Shown here one piece after another: positions 35,590-44,119 of a stretch of 64,000 nt of DNA (its first letter is position 1; each line of letters begins with the position of its first letter). The translations under genes were made by a program, and so were the position numbers. The DNA lies in contig CAMBEK010000003.1 in NCBI GenBank assembly GCA_945865565.1, positions 1 to 64,000 on the forward strand, given 5' to 3'. The notes beneath the pieces are model-generated. The model ran no database searches. It worked only from the letters and a program-made list of their open reading frames with translations, and was not told the origin of the DNA. This DNA is from Pseudobacteriovorax antillogorgiicola. GTDB lineage: Bacteria > Bdellovibrionota_B > Oligoflexia > Oligoflexales > RGVZ01.

Positions 35590-36651
35590 ATGAAATCATC
35601 TGCATTGATCATTGCTGGATTGATCCTGTTGGCGGGATGCAAAACCATTGCGCCAGATCAAAAAACCAGAAGCCAGCTTACTGAGTTCCGAAAACTCAGG
35701 CCTGGTCCGGTGGAATCCGTTAAAGATTTTCAATTGAATGCAGTCGAGCGCCTTGGGGGCGACCCGATCGAGTACACCGCCACCAACCAGTACTTCAAAT
35801 GGCAACCGGACTACGAAGAACCCCACTTGAAAGTGACTTTTCCATCACTAACCAATGAGCAGTTCAATGCACTGAAAAAAGTTTACGGCTTCGCCCTTTC
35901 ACAAGTCCAATACAGGGCTGGCGAAGTCTATACACTCGACGATTTTCTGATGCCCTTCATGCAGGCAACGGTGAATCATGAGTTCGAATCTGAAATCCAG
36001 GACGACTACACACGAATTGCCAGCAATTGCTGGGGAACAGCCTACGAGATCATTCGCACGTCAAAAAAAACCGCTACAGAAGACCTCTCGCGCAGTGTTG
36101 TCTTGTTTTACGCAGACACACCTGAAATGCAGGCTGTCCTTCAAGACGACAAGCGGAGCACACGCCTTGGCATGGGTGATTCGATCGAGGCCTTGTATCA
36201 GCAGGCTCTGACCGCCACGACTCCCATGGAATTCGGTGACGTTGTCCTGATCCTGGACGCGGCGGGCAACCTGCTGCACGTCGTCACTTATATTGACCGG
36301 GATGTCTGGTTTGAAAAGGTTGGGTATAGCGGTGGTTCGCCCTATCGACTGACGACGACGGCGGGGTTCTTCCACAAAATCAAAGACGAACGAACGGTGG
36401 AGTGGCGACGGTTTCCGCGTGGCGGATTGCCACATCCTTCGACGGTGTTCAAAACGTGGCGAACTTTGGAGTCTGTTCCCAACGGGACGTATGAGACGAC
36501 CGCGATTCTCGACAAGCCAGTAGAGGGACCGCTTACGCGGCGCGATGTCAAATTCGTATTTGACGAAATGGGAAGGGCGAGTTTGGAGGCATCTGCCTTC
36601 AAACCCGCCCGGCAACCCGCGGTCAATGAATCAAAAAAAACTAGTCGTTGA
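35590..36651 (+). CDS. Lipoprotein with possible NlpC/P60-like catalytic layout
   Basis: 353 aa, signal ending in LLAGC, behind AAAGGAAA. No family is certain. The middle region carries SNCWGTAYEI (possible nucleophile Cys), EFGDVVLILD and LLHVVTYID (possible His), the order seen in NlpC/P60 cysteine peptidases (DCSG-like, GDLV, HVGIY). This would make it a cell-wall amidase or related hydrolase anchored in the envelope. The N-terminal 90 residues are of unknown role. The 3' end overlaps the convergent small secreted gene by 11 bp. Confidence 0.6.
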   Translation: MKSSALIIAGLILLAGCKTIAPDQKTRSQLTEFRKLRPGPVESVKDFQLNAVERLGGDPIEYTATNQYFKWQPDYEEPHLKVTFPSLTNEQFNALKKVYGFALSQVQYRAGEVYTLDDFLMPFMQATVNHEFESEIQDDYTRIASNCWGTAYEIIRTSKKTATEDLSRSVVLFYADTPEMQAVLQDDKRSTRLGMGDSIEALYQQALTATTPMEFGDVVLILDAAGNLLHVVTYIDRDVWFEKVGYSGGSPYRLTTTAGFFHKIKDERTVEWRRFPRGGLPHPSTVFKTWRTLESVPNGTYETTAILDKPVEGPLTRRDVKFVFDEMGRASLEASAFKPARQPAVNESKKTSR

Positions 36652-37006
36652 AGTCACAGGTCAATGGCATCGTCGACACCACGTCGCCCTTGCTGTCGAG
36701 CTTGCGGAGTTCGCCTTCAAGCTTGGAATTGTAGGGTTGCGTGTACACACCGACAACTTCAAGTTCCCAGCCCTTGAATTGATAGAGCATTCCATTTTCC
36801 AAGTGGATGGCGTTAATGGACGAAGTGGTTTCGTCGGCGATAACGCCAGCCGTACCATCACCATCCGGACCCTTGAACTCTTCGATGACAAGATTGTAGG
36901 TAAACTCGTCCGCGGAACGGGTCAGTTCGGCCTTGGTGCCGCCAAAGTAACTGCCGCCGTTCAAACACGATGCGATGACTGTTGATGCGAAAATTGCGTT
37001 GATCAT
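36641..37006 (-). CDS. Small secreted protein, SYFGG/KGPDGDG family, copy 2
   Basis: 121 aa with a short hydrophobic N-terminus (INAIFASTVIAS) that looks like a minimal signal. Shares GGSYFGG, EFKGPDGDG and a C-terminal Cys (LTCDFND) with the protein at 33661, including an early Cys. No known function. The start is not well supported by a ribosome site, so a different start is possible. Confidence 0.6.
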   Translation of the reverse strand: MINAIFASTVIASCLNGGSYFGGTKAELTRSADEFTYNLVIEEFKGPDGDGTAGVIADETTSSINAIHLENGMLYQFKGWELEVVGVYTQPYNSKLEGELRKLDSKGDVVSTMPLTCDFND

Positions 37007-37083
37007 GGAAGGCCCCCGGTTGGCTGAAGTCGTTACTGGTCAAGGCTTTCGAGAGTTTCTAGACCTTGACGTCCCGGGGGGAG

Positions 37084-38577
37084 ATGTATAGCACAGGTTT
37101 TATGAATTGCAGCCCCGACATAAAAAAATATTTTAGCCCCGAAGAATCGCAACGCCTTGCCACAGAACTCGGCCGCTGCCTTGCCAATTACTATACGGAA
37201 TGTCAGGCAAAATCAGGCCGGACCGTTCCCCCTCTGACTCCAAATGCCTACATTCAGATGGCTGATGAAGCCATGTCGCTGGGGGGGCAGGACTCCGCGA
37301 AACCGTCTGCACTGCGCTTTGCAGAACTTGCAACCATGGCCCTTACCTATGGCCACCACCTCCACGACCCCCGCTACATGGGCCATCAGGTTCCTCCGGT
37401 GGTCCCGGCATCGGCCCTGTTTGATGTCCTTGGACGCGCCGCAAATCAAGGCGCCGCCGTCTTTGAAATGGCCCCGTTCGGAACCGCTGTCGAAAAGGCC
37501 GTCGTCAACGCGCTCGGGGAGCTGATCGGCTGGGCTCCGGGCACATTTGCAGGGATCGGAACCCACGGCGGAACCCTGGCTAATGTGACGGCCCTGCTTG
37601 CCGCACGCAACATCCGGTACGGCAACTCCTGGACAGATGGAGTCGCGGCGAAAGGTGGCCTGAAGCCTGCGATCATGACCAGTTCCGACAGCCACTACTG
37701 CATCGCCAGAGCCTGTGGAATTCTGGGCATCGGCACAGCGCAATTGATCAAGGTTCCCATCGACAAAGAACACCGGATGGATCTGGCACAAGCCCGTGAA
37801 CTTCTGCGCACATCCCGAGATCAGGGCCTTGATGTCTTTGCCATTGTTGGATCGGCCTGCACGACCCCAACTGGCTCCTTTGACGACCTTGCCGGGATTG
37901 CCCGGATCGCACAGGAGCATAAAATTTGGTTCCACGTCGATGGAGCCCACGGCGCCAGTTTCCTGTTTTCCGAAAAGCACAGGCATTTGGTTGCTGGTAT
38001 TGAACACGCAGACAGCATCACTTGGGATGCCCATAAAATGCTTTTTGTACCGGCCTTGTGCACCTACCTCTTTTACAAGAATGCACGCCATAGCTGGGAG
38101 GCCTTTGCCCAGGACGCTCCGTATCTTTTCGACCCCAACGATCCGACGGGACTTGCGGAATTCGACGGGGGACTCCGGACTTTTGAATGCACGAAGGGGA
38201 CGCTGTCTCTTGGCCTTTGGGGTATTTGGAGCCTTTATGGCAAGGAATTTATCGCCTCATTGATTGACCGTGCGATGGCCAGCACCAAAAAAATGTTTGA
38301 ATTGGTCCAGAACGCGCCAGATTTTGAAGTGGCCCACGTGCCCCAATGCAATATCCTGTGTTTCCGTCATGTCCCGGCAAATTCCAATCTTGACTCCCAA
38401 GGCTTGTCGAATCTGCAACAAAAAATCCGAACCCAAATCGTCAATGACGGCAACTGGTACATCACGGGCACGCGCCTTGACGGCTCTTACTGGCTACGCG
38501 TCACCGTCATCAATCCGTTGACCACAGAGGAACACCTCGCCGGACTTCTGGACGCGATCAGGCAGACCAAAAACTGA
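37084..38577 (+). CDS. PLP-dependent group II amino-acid decarboxylase
   Basis: Pyridoxal-phosphate enzyme of the glutamate/aromatic/diaminobutyrate decarboxylase family. About 497 aa. GTHGGTLANVTALLAAR binds phosphate; HVDGAHGASFLF includes the cofactor-ring Asp; the Schiff-base Lys is in SITWDAHKMLFVP. The substrate acid is not readable. Start is uncertain: the track TTG at 37066, ATG 37084 (immediately after GGGGGGAG) and ATG 37102 are all possible. A LysR gene follows on the same strand. Confidence 0.85.
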   Translation: MYSTGFMNCSPDIKKYFSPEESQRLATELGRCLANYYTECQAKSGRTVPPLTPNAYIQMADEAMSLGGQDSAKPSALRFAELATMALTYGHHLHDPRYMGHQVPPVVPASALFDVLGRAANQGAAVFEMAPFGTAVEKAVVNALGELIGWAPGTFAGIGTHGGTLANVTALLAARNIRYGNSWTDGVAAKGGLKPAIMTSSDSHYCIARACGILGIGTAQLIKVPIDKEHRMDLAQARELLRTSRDQGLDVFAIVGSACTTPTGSFDDLAGIARIAQEHKIWFHVDGAHGASFLFSEKHRHLVAGIEHADSITWDAHKMLFVPALCTYLFYKNARHSWEAFAQDAPYLFDPNDPTGLAEFDGGLRTFECTKGTLSLGLWGIWSLYGKEFIASLIDRAMASTKKMFELVQNAPDFEVAHVPQCNILCFRHVPANSNLDSQGLSNLQQKIRTQIVNDGNWYITGTRLDGSYWLRVTVINPLTTEEHLAGLLDAIRQTKN

Positions 38578-38596
38578 TCAAAAATTGGTGAAAAAC

Positions 38597-38613
38597 TGAC
38601 TGCGTCTCAGTCA
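38597..38613. other. Small hairpin TGACTG-N5-CAGTCA after the decarboxylase gene
   Basis: Six-base perfect stem 20 bases after the decarboxylase stop codon. There is no T run in the plus direction, so it is not a strong terminator, but it may protect the mRNA 3' end. Confidence 0.35.
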
Positions 38614-38705
38614 CTGTCAATGACCACGACAGAACTTCGCCTCGTACGAACCACATAACCCCCTGTAATCCTGTAGACACGCCATTGGCATGATTCTTCC
38701 ATTCA

Positions 38706-38740
38706 GGATCAAGTTCGCATTAATCAAACAGTCTTGATCC
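38706..38740. promoter_or_regulatory. Inverted repeat GGATCAAG-N19-CTTGATCC before the LysR gene
   Basis: A perfect 8-bp inverted repeat ending 10 bases before the LysR start codon. The position suggests an autoregulatory operator or a leader hairpin; centre spacing (27 bases) is longer than in a simple LysR T-N11-A box. The rest of the 38578-38750 gap shows no gene. Confidence 0.45.
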
Positions 38741-38750
38741 GGCGGTTGCT

Positions 38751-39632
38751 ATGCATCAACTACGTCTCCTTAACGTTGATGATTTCATGATCCTGAGCGC
38801 CCTGCGCGAAGGCCTCACCGTAACCAAAATTGGCCAGCGATTGGGCCTGTCCCAGCCAGCCATCACGCAACGAATTCGAAAAATGGAAGAGGCCTTCGGG
38901 CAAAAAATTCTGGAGAAGGACGGGCGAGGCATTAAGCTTTCGACCAGCGGCCAGAGGCTGGCGCGGCAAGCCATCGATGCCCTTTCGGCCTTTGAAAATA
39001 TCCAGCCTGCTACCTTTGGAGATGAATTAAAAATCGGAATCCGAAAGGACCTGGCGGACAGCTGGCTTTTTCCCGCAATCCTGATGGCCCGGACAAAACA
39101 CCCCGACATCCGGCCCAACATCCGGCCCGGGTCTGAAGAAGAAATCATGCAGGACCTGAACTACGGACGCCTTGATGCCGTTATCACCCAGACCTCACCT
39201 GCCATGCAAGACGACCACGGAATCGACGTCGGGCTCGAACGTCATGTCTTTGTTGCGACTCCATCAGTGGCGCATTCCATCATTGAAAATGCAGATCTGG
39301 CCAACGTCACATTCATCGATCGTCACAGCTCTCTGCCCTCGATGCGCTTATTTCCATCTGAAGTCCGCATGAAGATGCGCTTCAAAGGCACGTGGGCCGT
39401 TGGTAGTACGCAAAACGTCGCCAAGGCGGTGGCTGACGGACTGGGCGTTGGAATCCTTCCCGACTTTTTAGCCGCGCCTCTGTTATTGCAAGGCACCATT
39501 GAAATGATCCTGCCTGACCTGGAATTGGAAACCACACAAATCAAACTGTTCCATAAGCCACAATCGTCTAGTCATAAGTATTTTGAATCACTGGGAGAAA
39601 TTTTGCGCGGACTTTCGATTTCGATTCCGTGA
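38751..39632 (+). CDS. LysR-family transcriptional regulator
   Basis: 293-aa regulator. The N-terminal winged helix-turn-helix is FMILSALREGLTVTKIGQRLGLSQPAITQRIRKMEEAFG, and a periplasmic-binding-like effector domain follows from about residue 90. It is encoded downstream of, and on the same strand as, the decarboxylase, not divergent from a target as most LysR genes are. Targets and effector unknown. Confidence 0.92.
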   Translation: MHQLRLLNVDDFMILSALREGLTVTKIGQRLGLSQPAITQRIRKMEEAFGQKILEKDGRGIKLSTSGQRLARQAIDALSAFENIQPATFGDELKIGIRKDLADSWLFPAILMARTKHPDIRPNIRPGSEEEIMQDLNYGRLDAVITQTSPAMQDDHGIDVGLERHVFVATPSVAHSIIENADLANVTFIDRHSSLPSMRLFPSEVRMKMRFKGTWAVGSTQNVAKAVADGLGVGILPDFLAAPLLLQGTIEMILPDLELETTQIKLFHKPQSSSHKYFESLGEILRGLSISIP

Positions 39633-39682
39633 AGTGCTAATCTGAAATCCGTAGAAACGCAAATCGACCAGGGAGGTACGAA

Positions 39683-40705
39683 ATGACGCGCGGACTCAGT
39701 ATTTTTTTTGTGCTCGCATTATTCTCTAGCATAGCTTCTGCAGAAACCACCAAACGACACTCCACAGGCCTCATTGTTCCAGCAGACGCTGAATACGGCG
39801 TGCCATTTTTAAGCTGGAACGACATCACGGAATTACCGGATATATTGGACCTGCGCGAAAGTGGTTTTGTTAGTCCGGTAAAAAACCAGCGCAGTTGTGG
39901 ATCCTGCTGGGCATTTGCTGGAGCCGCAGTGATGGAATCAGCAGTGCTTCGCGCCAACGGCGGGGCCTTGAATTTATCCGAGCAAGAACTTGTTTCTTGC
40001 GACAAGGAAAGTTTCGGTTGCGGCGGTGGATGGCAACCATTCGATTACATGAAAAAGAACGGCATCGGCCTTGAAGAAGACTTTCCGTATGCGGCTAAGA
40101 ATCTCTCGTGCAAGAAAATCGAGCCTGCTGCCAAAGCACTCCGCTGGGGCAACATTGGGAGCGCAGGGAAACGTGCCACTGTCGATGAAGTCCGCAGGGG
40201 TGTGAACGACTTCGGCGCCCTTTGGGTCAGTGTCGCAGCCGACAGCAGTTGGCAAAATCCAAGTCCCATCAATGCGCGTTGCACCAGCGCACAACCAAAC
40301 CACGCGGTCACCATTGTTGGTTATGAAAAAAACGATGATTCAAAATACAACTTCATCGTGAAAAACAGCTGGGGTCAGTCTTGGAATGGCGATGGGTTTA
40401 TCAAGTCACGGCTCGGATGCGACAGTTTGGGGCGTCACGTGTCTTTCGTTGTTCCGGCCGACAGCATCTGTAGCCCTCCGGAATTTGGACTTAGAAAAGA
40501 GTTGATCATGAAGGGCGGAGGCGAACTCAAAGCCCCGGGCCTTGATGACGCCGGCCTTGCTTATGACTGGTACCGCGTCGGTCAACCCATGCCGATTGGC
40601 CAACCACGGCGCATCGGTCCAGGCGATGGCGGTGACTATATCGTCAGGACCAACAATGCGTGCGGAAATTGGGAAATGATGGTCAAAGTTCGCACGTCAT
40701 CCTGA
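39683..40705 (+). CDS. Papain-like cysteine protease (C1A), secreted
   Basis: 340 aa with a signal peptide cleaved after IASA and no long inhibitory propeptide. The mature start PDILDLRESGFVSPVKNQ is the C1A pattern. Catalytic Cys is in RSCGSCWAF, His in NHAVTIVGY and Asn in KNSWGQSWNGDGF, with conserved disulfide Cys (CGGG). From about residue 270 an extra region (MKGGGELKAPGLDDAGLAYDWYRVG...) resembles an added beta domain. AGGGAGG ribosome site. The C-terminus falls in a dispersed repeat and overlaps purM by 23 bp. Confidence 0.92.
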   Translation: MTRGLSIFFVLALFSSIASAETTKRHSTGLIVPADAEYGVPFLSWNDITELPDILDLRESGFVSPVKNQRSCGSCWAFAGAAVMESAVLRANGGALNLSEQELVSCDKESFGCGGGWQPFDYMKKNGIGLEEDFPYAAKNLSCKKIEPAAKALRWGNIGSAGKRATVDEVRRGVNDFGALWVSVAADSSWQNPSPINARCTSAQPNHAVTIVGYEKNDDSKYNFIVKNSWGQSWNGDGFIKSRLGCDSLGRHVSFVVPADSICSPPEFGLRKELIMKGGGELKAPGLDDAGLAYDWYRVGQPMPIGQPRRIGPGDGGDYIVRTNNACGNWEMMVKVRTSS

Positions 40706-41705
40706 GCGTCAGCGAAGGATCCTCTCCCCGGCCCTCTTCAACCCCACCGATGATCCATGATTTTTCACCGGCGGTTGCGAGGGCCTGCATGGCGTCATCG
40801 GGGCGATCCGTGGCGATCACGAGCCCCAACCCCATGTTGAAAGTGTTGCACAACTCCACCAGGCCCAATCCGGACCGATCAAAAAACTCGCCCATGCACC
40901 GTGGAATTTCTGATCGGTCTGGAATCCGGTCAATCCGGTAGTGCAATGCTTCATTCATCCGCGGAATATTTTGAAGGCCCGAGCCGGTGATGTGAGCCAA
41001 ACCATGAAGTGACTCGCCCAGGGAATCCTGCAAGGCTTTAACCACACCAACATAAATTTTTGTCGGCATGAGAATCTGAGACGCAAATCCTCCGCCAACA
41101 AAATCAGATTCACGAAGGAGCCTGCGCAACAATGAATAACCGTTGGAATGAAATCCCGTGGATGCAAGGCCAATGAGGGAATCGCCAGGCTTGACCTTTG
41201 CACCGCCCAACAAATCCTCTTTCTTCACTTCACCGACACAAAATCCAGCGAGGTCATAATCGCCAGGCGAATACACGCCCGGCATTTCTGCGGTTTCCCC
41301 GCCAATCAAGGCCATATCTGACTGAATGCAGCCATTGGTAATCCCGCTAATGATCGATTTTGAAACTTCCAAATCCAAGGATGCACTTGCCAGATAATCC
41401 AAAAAGAACATGGGTTTTGCGCCGGTGCAGATGACGTCATTCACGCACATGGCCACAAGATCAATCCCAATGGTGTCATGAACACCAAGCTTTCCGGCCA
41501 GAAGCAGTTTCGTTCCGACTCCGTCGGTGCCAGAAGCCAAGTACCGCCCGTCCCCCATGTCATATAGAGAAGCAAAACCACCAACGCCCGAGACAACCCG
41601 GTTCGAATAGGTCTGGCGGACTTTGGATTGGATCCACTCGACAAAGTGATCGGCCTTTTCCACATCCACACCAGCATCACGATACGATGTCGATTTTTTG
41701 CCCAT
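40683..41705 (-). CDS. purM: Phosphoribosylformylglycinamidine cyclo-ligase
   Basis: Closes the imidazole ring in purine synthesis (AIR synthetase). ATG 41705 (MGKKSTSYRDAGVDVEKAD) follows GGAGGGGAGAG; the first 67 residues of the track ORF are not coding. GTDGVGTKLLLA, IGGETAEMPGVY and STGFHSNGYSL are family motifs. The last residues EDPSLTLRMTCEL are encoded by a dispersed repeat. Last gene of the purine operon. Confidence 0.95.
   Translation of the reverse strand: MGKKSTSYRDAGVDVEKADHFVEWIQSKVRQTYSNRVVSGVGGFASLYDMGDGRYLASGTDGVGTKLLLAGKLGVHDTIGIDLVAMCVNDVICTGAKPMFFLDYLASASLDLEVSKSIISGITNGCIQSDMALIGGETAEMPGVYSPGDYDLAGFCVGEVKKEDLLGGAKVKPGDSLIGLASTGFHSNGYSLLRRLLRESDFVGGGFASQILMPTKIYVGVVKALQDSLGESLHGLAHITGSGLQNIPRMNEALHYRIDRIPDRSEIPRCMGEFFDRSGLGLVELCNTFNMGLGLVIATDRPDDAMQALATAGEKSWIIGGVEEGRGEDPSLTLRMTCEL
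40694..40722. repeat. Dispersed repeat copy at purM/protease 3' ends
   Basis: CGTCATCCTGAGCG followed by AGCGAAGGATCC is the reverse of the cluster at 484-620. It supplies the terminal codons of both purM and the papain-like protease. Confidence 0.75.
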
Positions 41706-41727
41706 GTTGTCTTTCTCTCCCCTCCCG

Positions 41728-43362
41728 TCAATGCCGGAAATGGCGACGACCGGTAAATGCCATGGCAACCCCAAGGCGGTTGCACGCCTCAATAACCTCA
41801 GGATCACGAATGCTGCCACCGGGTTGGATGATTGACTTGATTCCCGCCTCGGCGGCTGCCTCAACGGTGTCAGGAAACGGAAAAAACGCATCGGATGCCA
41901 GGACAAGATCCTGCACTTGGATGGAACTTCGTTTCATGTTCTCAATGGCCCGGGGCAACGCCAGTTTGCGTAGGCTGTCAATCCGGTTTGGTTGTCCCAT
42001 GCCCGCACCGACCACTTCAAAACCCGTTGAAGTTTGAGCCACCAGGGCGATGCTGTTGCTCTTCAAGTGTTTCGCAACAATGACACCAAAACGCGCCGCG
42101 TCAGCTTGCCCATTGTTGAGTTTCAGAATCGTTGTATGGACCAATTCAGGGTCGATCCCGACGTCCTCTTCCTGCATGAGAAACCCACCAGAAATACTCC
42201 TGATTGATACTTCCTTGTCCGCTGCAAGCAACTCCAGTTGCAACAGGCGAAGCGCCTTTTTCCGGGAAAAAACCTTTAACGCTGCGGGCATATAACCGGG
42301 CGCCAGAATCACTTCGCAAAAGCGATCTTGAAGAAACGTGGCCATTTCCTCCGTCACCTTGTGGGTACAGGCAATGATGCTGCCAAAGGCACTCGTCGAA
42401 TCCTGATCCCATGCCCTTGCAAGAGCCTCGTCCACAGATTTGGCAATGGTAACACCGCAAGGATTTCCGTGTTTAATGATGGCAACCGCCGGATCATTGG
42501 AGAACATCGCAAGGTCGCTGACAAGCCGCCATGCTCCATCCGCATCAAGCAGGTTGTTCCAGGAAAGTTCCTTGCCCTGCAGGACACTGGCTGACGCGAC
42601 GCCGCCGGCACCGGCACCGGCACCGGCACCGGTTGTTACCGCGACCGCCGCCCGCTGGTGCGGGTTTTCTCCGTAGCGCAGCTCCGTTTGATGCGGCAGT
42701 TGAATCGACCGGGGAAAGACGGGTCTTCCCTTTGAAAATCTGACATCCAGTTCGGCAGCGATTGCGGCATCGTATTGGGCCGTCAACCGGTAGGCATCAA
42801 CGGCCAGTTCGCGCCTGAATTCGATCGAGGTCTGCCCCCCGCCACCCACAAGATTTGAAATCAGTTTTTCATACTGACTGGGGTCGGTGCAGATTGTGAC
42901 AGACTGATGATTTTTTGCTGCCGCACGAATCATCGATGGTCCACCGATATCGATATTCTCAATGAGTTCATCGTTCGGTGATTTCATGTCCACATGTTTT
43001 TGAAATGGATAAAGGTTGCAGACCACAAGATCGATCTGACCCATTTTGAGGCGGTTGGCATCGGCGACGTGACTTGGGTTATCGCGGCGGTGAAGGATGC
43101 CGCCGTATATTTGTGGCGAAAGGGTTTTCAGGCGCCCGCCAAAGCATTCAGGAAATCCGGTCCAGTCTTCTACGAGCTGCACCGGAATGCCAGCCTCGCG
43201 AATCGCCCTCGCCGTCCCCCCGGTGGACAGAATCTCTATATCGTAGTCAGCGAGCACCCGGACCAAATCAATCAAATTTGTTTTATCAGAAACGCTGACC
43301 AGCGCGCGCTTGATTCTGACGAGACCAGAGGCACCTTCATTCTGTTCCAGACTATCTTTCAT
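41728..43362 (-). CDS. purH: Bifunctional AICAR formyltransferase / IMP cyclohydrolase
   Basis: Last two steps to IMP. The cyclohydrolase domain has ALVSVSDKTNL and STGGTARAI; the transformylase domain has KHGNPCGVTIAKS and the C-terminal DAFFPFPDTVE and IIQPGGSIRDPEVI. ATG 43362 (MKDSLEQN) has AGGAGG seven bases upstream and overlaps purQ by 11 bp. The 544-aa chain contains an inserted Gly-Ala tract encoded by a GGCACC repeat between the RYGENPHQRAAV segment and LQGKELSWNN. Confidence 0.96.
   Translation of the reverse strand: MKDSLEQNEGASGLVRIKRALVSVSDKTNLIDLVRVLADYDIEILSTGGTARAIREAGIPVQLVEDWTGFPECFGGRLKTLSPQIYGGILHRRDNPSHVADANRLKMGQIDLVVCNLYPFQKHVDMKSPNDELIENIDIGGPSMIRAAAKNHQSVTICTDPSQYEKLISNLVGGGGQTSIEFRRELAVDAYRLTAQYDAAIAAELDVRFSKGRPVFPRSIQLPHQTELRYGENPHQRAAVAVTTGAGAGAGAGGVASASVLQGKELSWNNLLDADGAWRLVSDLAMFSNDPAVAIIKHGNPCGVTIAKSVDEALARAWDQDSTSAFGSIIACTHKVTEEMATFLQDRFCEVILAPGYMPAALKVFSRKKALRLLQLELLAADKEVSIRSISGGFLMQEEDVGIDPELVHTTILKLNNGQADAARFGVIVAKHLKSNSIALVAQTSTGFEVVGAGMGQPNRIDSLRKLALPRAIENMKRSSIQVQDLVLASDAFFPFPDTVEAAAEAGIKSIIQPGGSIRDPEVIEACNRLGVAMAFTGRRHFRH
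42607..42632. repeat. GGCACC hexanucleotide tandem repeat inside purH
   Basis: Four complete units of GGCACC plus GG, in frame, encoding alternating Gly and Ala on the minus strand. It lies between conserved purH segments. Confidence 0.9.
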
Positions 43363-44119
43363 CGACGTACCTCCTCGCATTTTTAAAAATATCGAGCCCG
43401 CGGGCCGAACCTTTTTCCTTTGACGGGTGAAGCCAATCGGAAACAGCGGCTTCAGGATGCGGCATCAACCCAAAAACGACGCCAGACGGGTCGCACAAGC
43501 CTGCGATGCGATCCATCGAACCATTGAAATCCTGCCGGTATCGCAATGGAATCTGCCTGCGCCGTTTCAGCTCTTGCAGGACTTTTGATTCGTCAGCGGC
43601 AGTTACCCTGCCCTCGCCATGGCGAACCGGATATTGGATTGGGATCCTGGCGTCATCTTCTATGCCCTTGGTCCAGATACAGATGGAGTCGGGGAACTCA
43701 ACCTCGACCCATCGATTGATGAAATTCCCTGCTGAATTATGAGCCAGGGCAATCTCCTGTGGCGTATCAGGCCACGGCAGCAGCCCAAGTTTCACGAGGG
43801 CCTGAAAGCCATTGCATATCCCAATGACAGGATTTCCCCGGCGCACAAAGTCCCTCAGTTCATGAGAGGCGAAGGTTCGCAATTTTTTTGCCAGAATTTG
43901 CCCGCTGCCAAGTTCGTCACCAAAAGAGAATCCACCGGGAATCCCCATTGCCTGAAAAGACCCAAGGATTTTCGGGTTCCTGACAAGTTCATTGATGTGA
44001 GTGATGGAACTGACAAATCCAGCCGCATCAAATGCCGAAGCCGTTTCCCTTTCGCAATTCAAACCGTCGCCACACAAGATCATGGCTTTGGGCATTGCAG
44101 CCCTGGAGGTAGATGTCAC
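43352..44119 (-). CDS. purQ: FGAM synthase glutaminase subunit
   Basis: Supplies ammonia from glutamine to PurL. Class I amidotransferase motifs: nucleophile GICNGFQAL and the His-Glu pair in LMPHPEAAV. The start is GTG 44119, in a GTGA overlap with the purL stop and behind AAGGGGGA; ATG 44095 is possible but has no such site. 255 aa. Confidence 0.95.
   Translation of the reverse strand: MTSTSRAAMPKAMILCGDGLNCERETASAFDAAGFVSSITHINELVRNPKILGSFQAMGIPGGFSFGDELGSGQILAKKLRTFASHELRDFVRRGNPVIGICNGFQALVKLGLLPWPDTPQEIALAHNSAGNFINRWVEVEFPDSICIWTKGIEDDARIPIQYPVRHGEGRVTAADESKVLQELKRRRQIPLRYRQDFNGSMDRIAGLCDPSGVVFGLMPHPEAAVSDWLHPSKEKGSARGLDIFKNARRYVDER

Noticed and set aside
37213-38091. 292-aa ORF on the minus strand
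   Set aside because: Antisense shadow of the PLP decarboxylase.
42607-42632. Repeat as part of a CRISPR or mobile array
   Set aside because: It is a continuous hexanucleotide tract without spacers, inside a coding frame.
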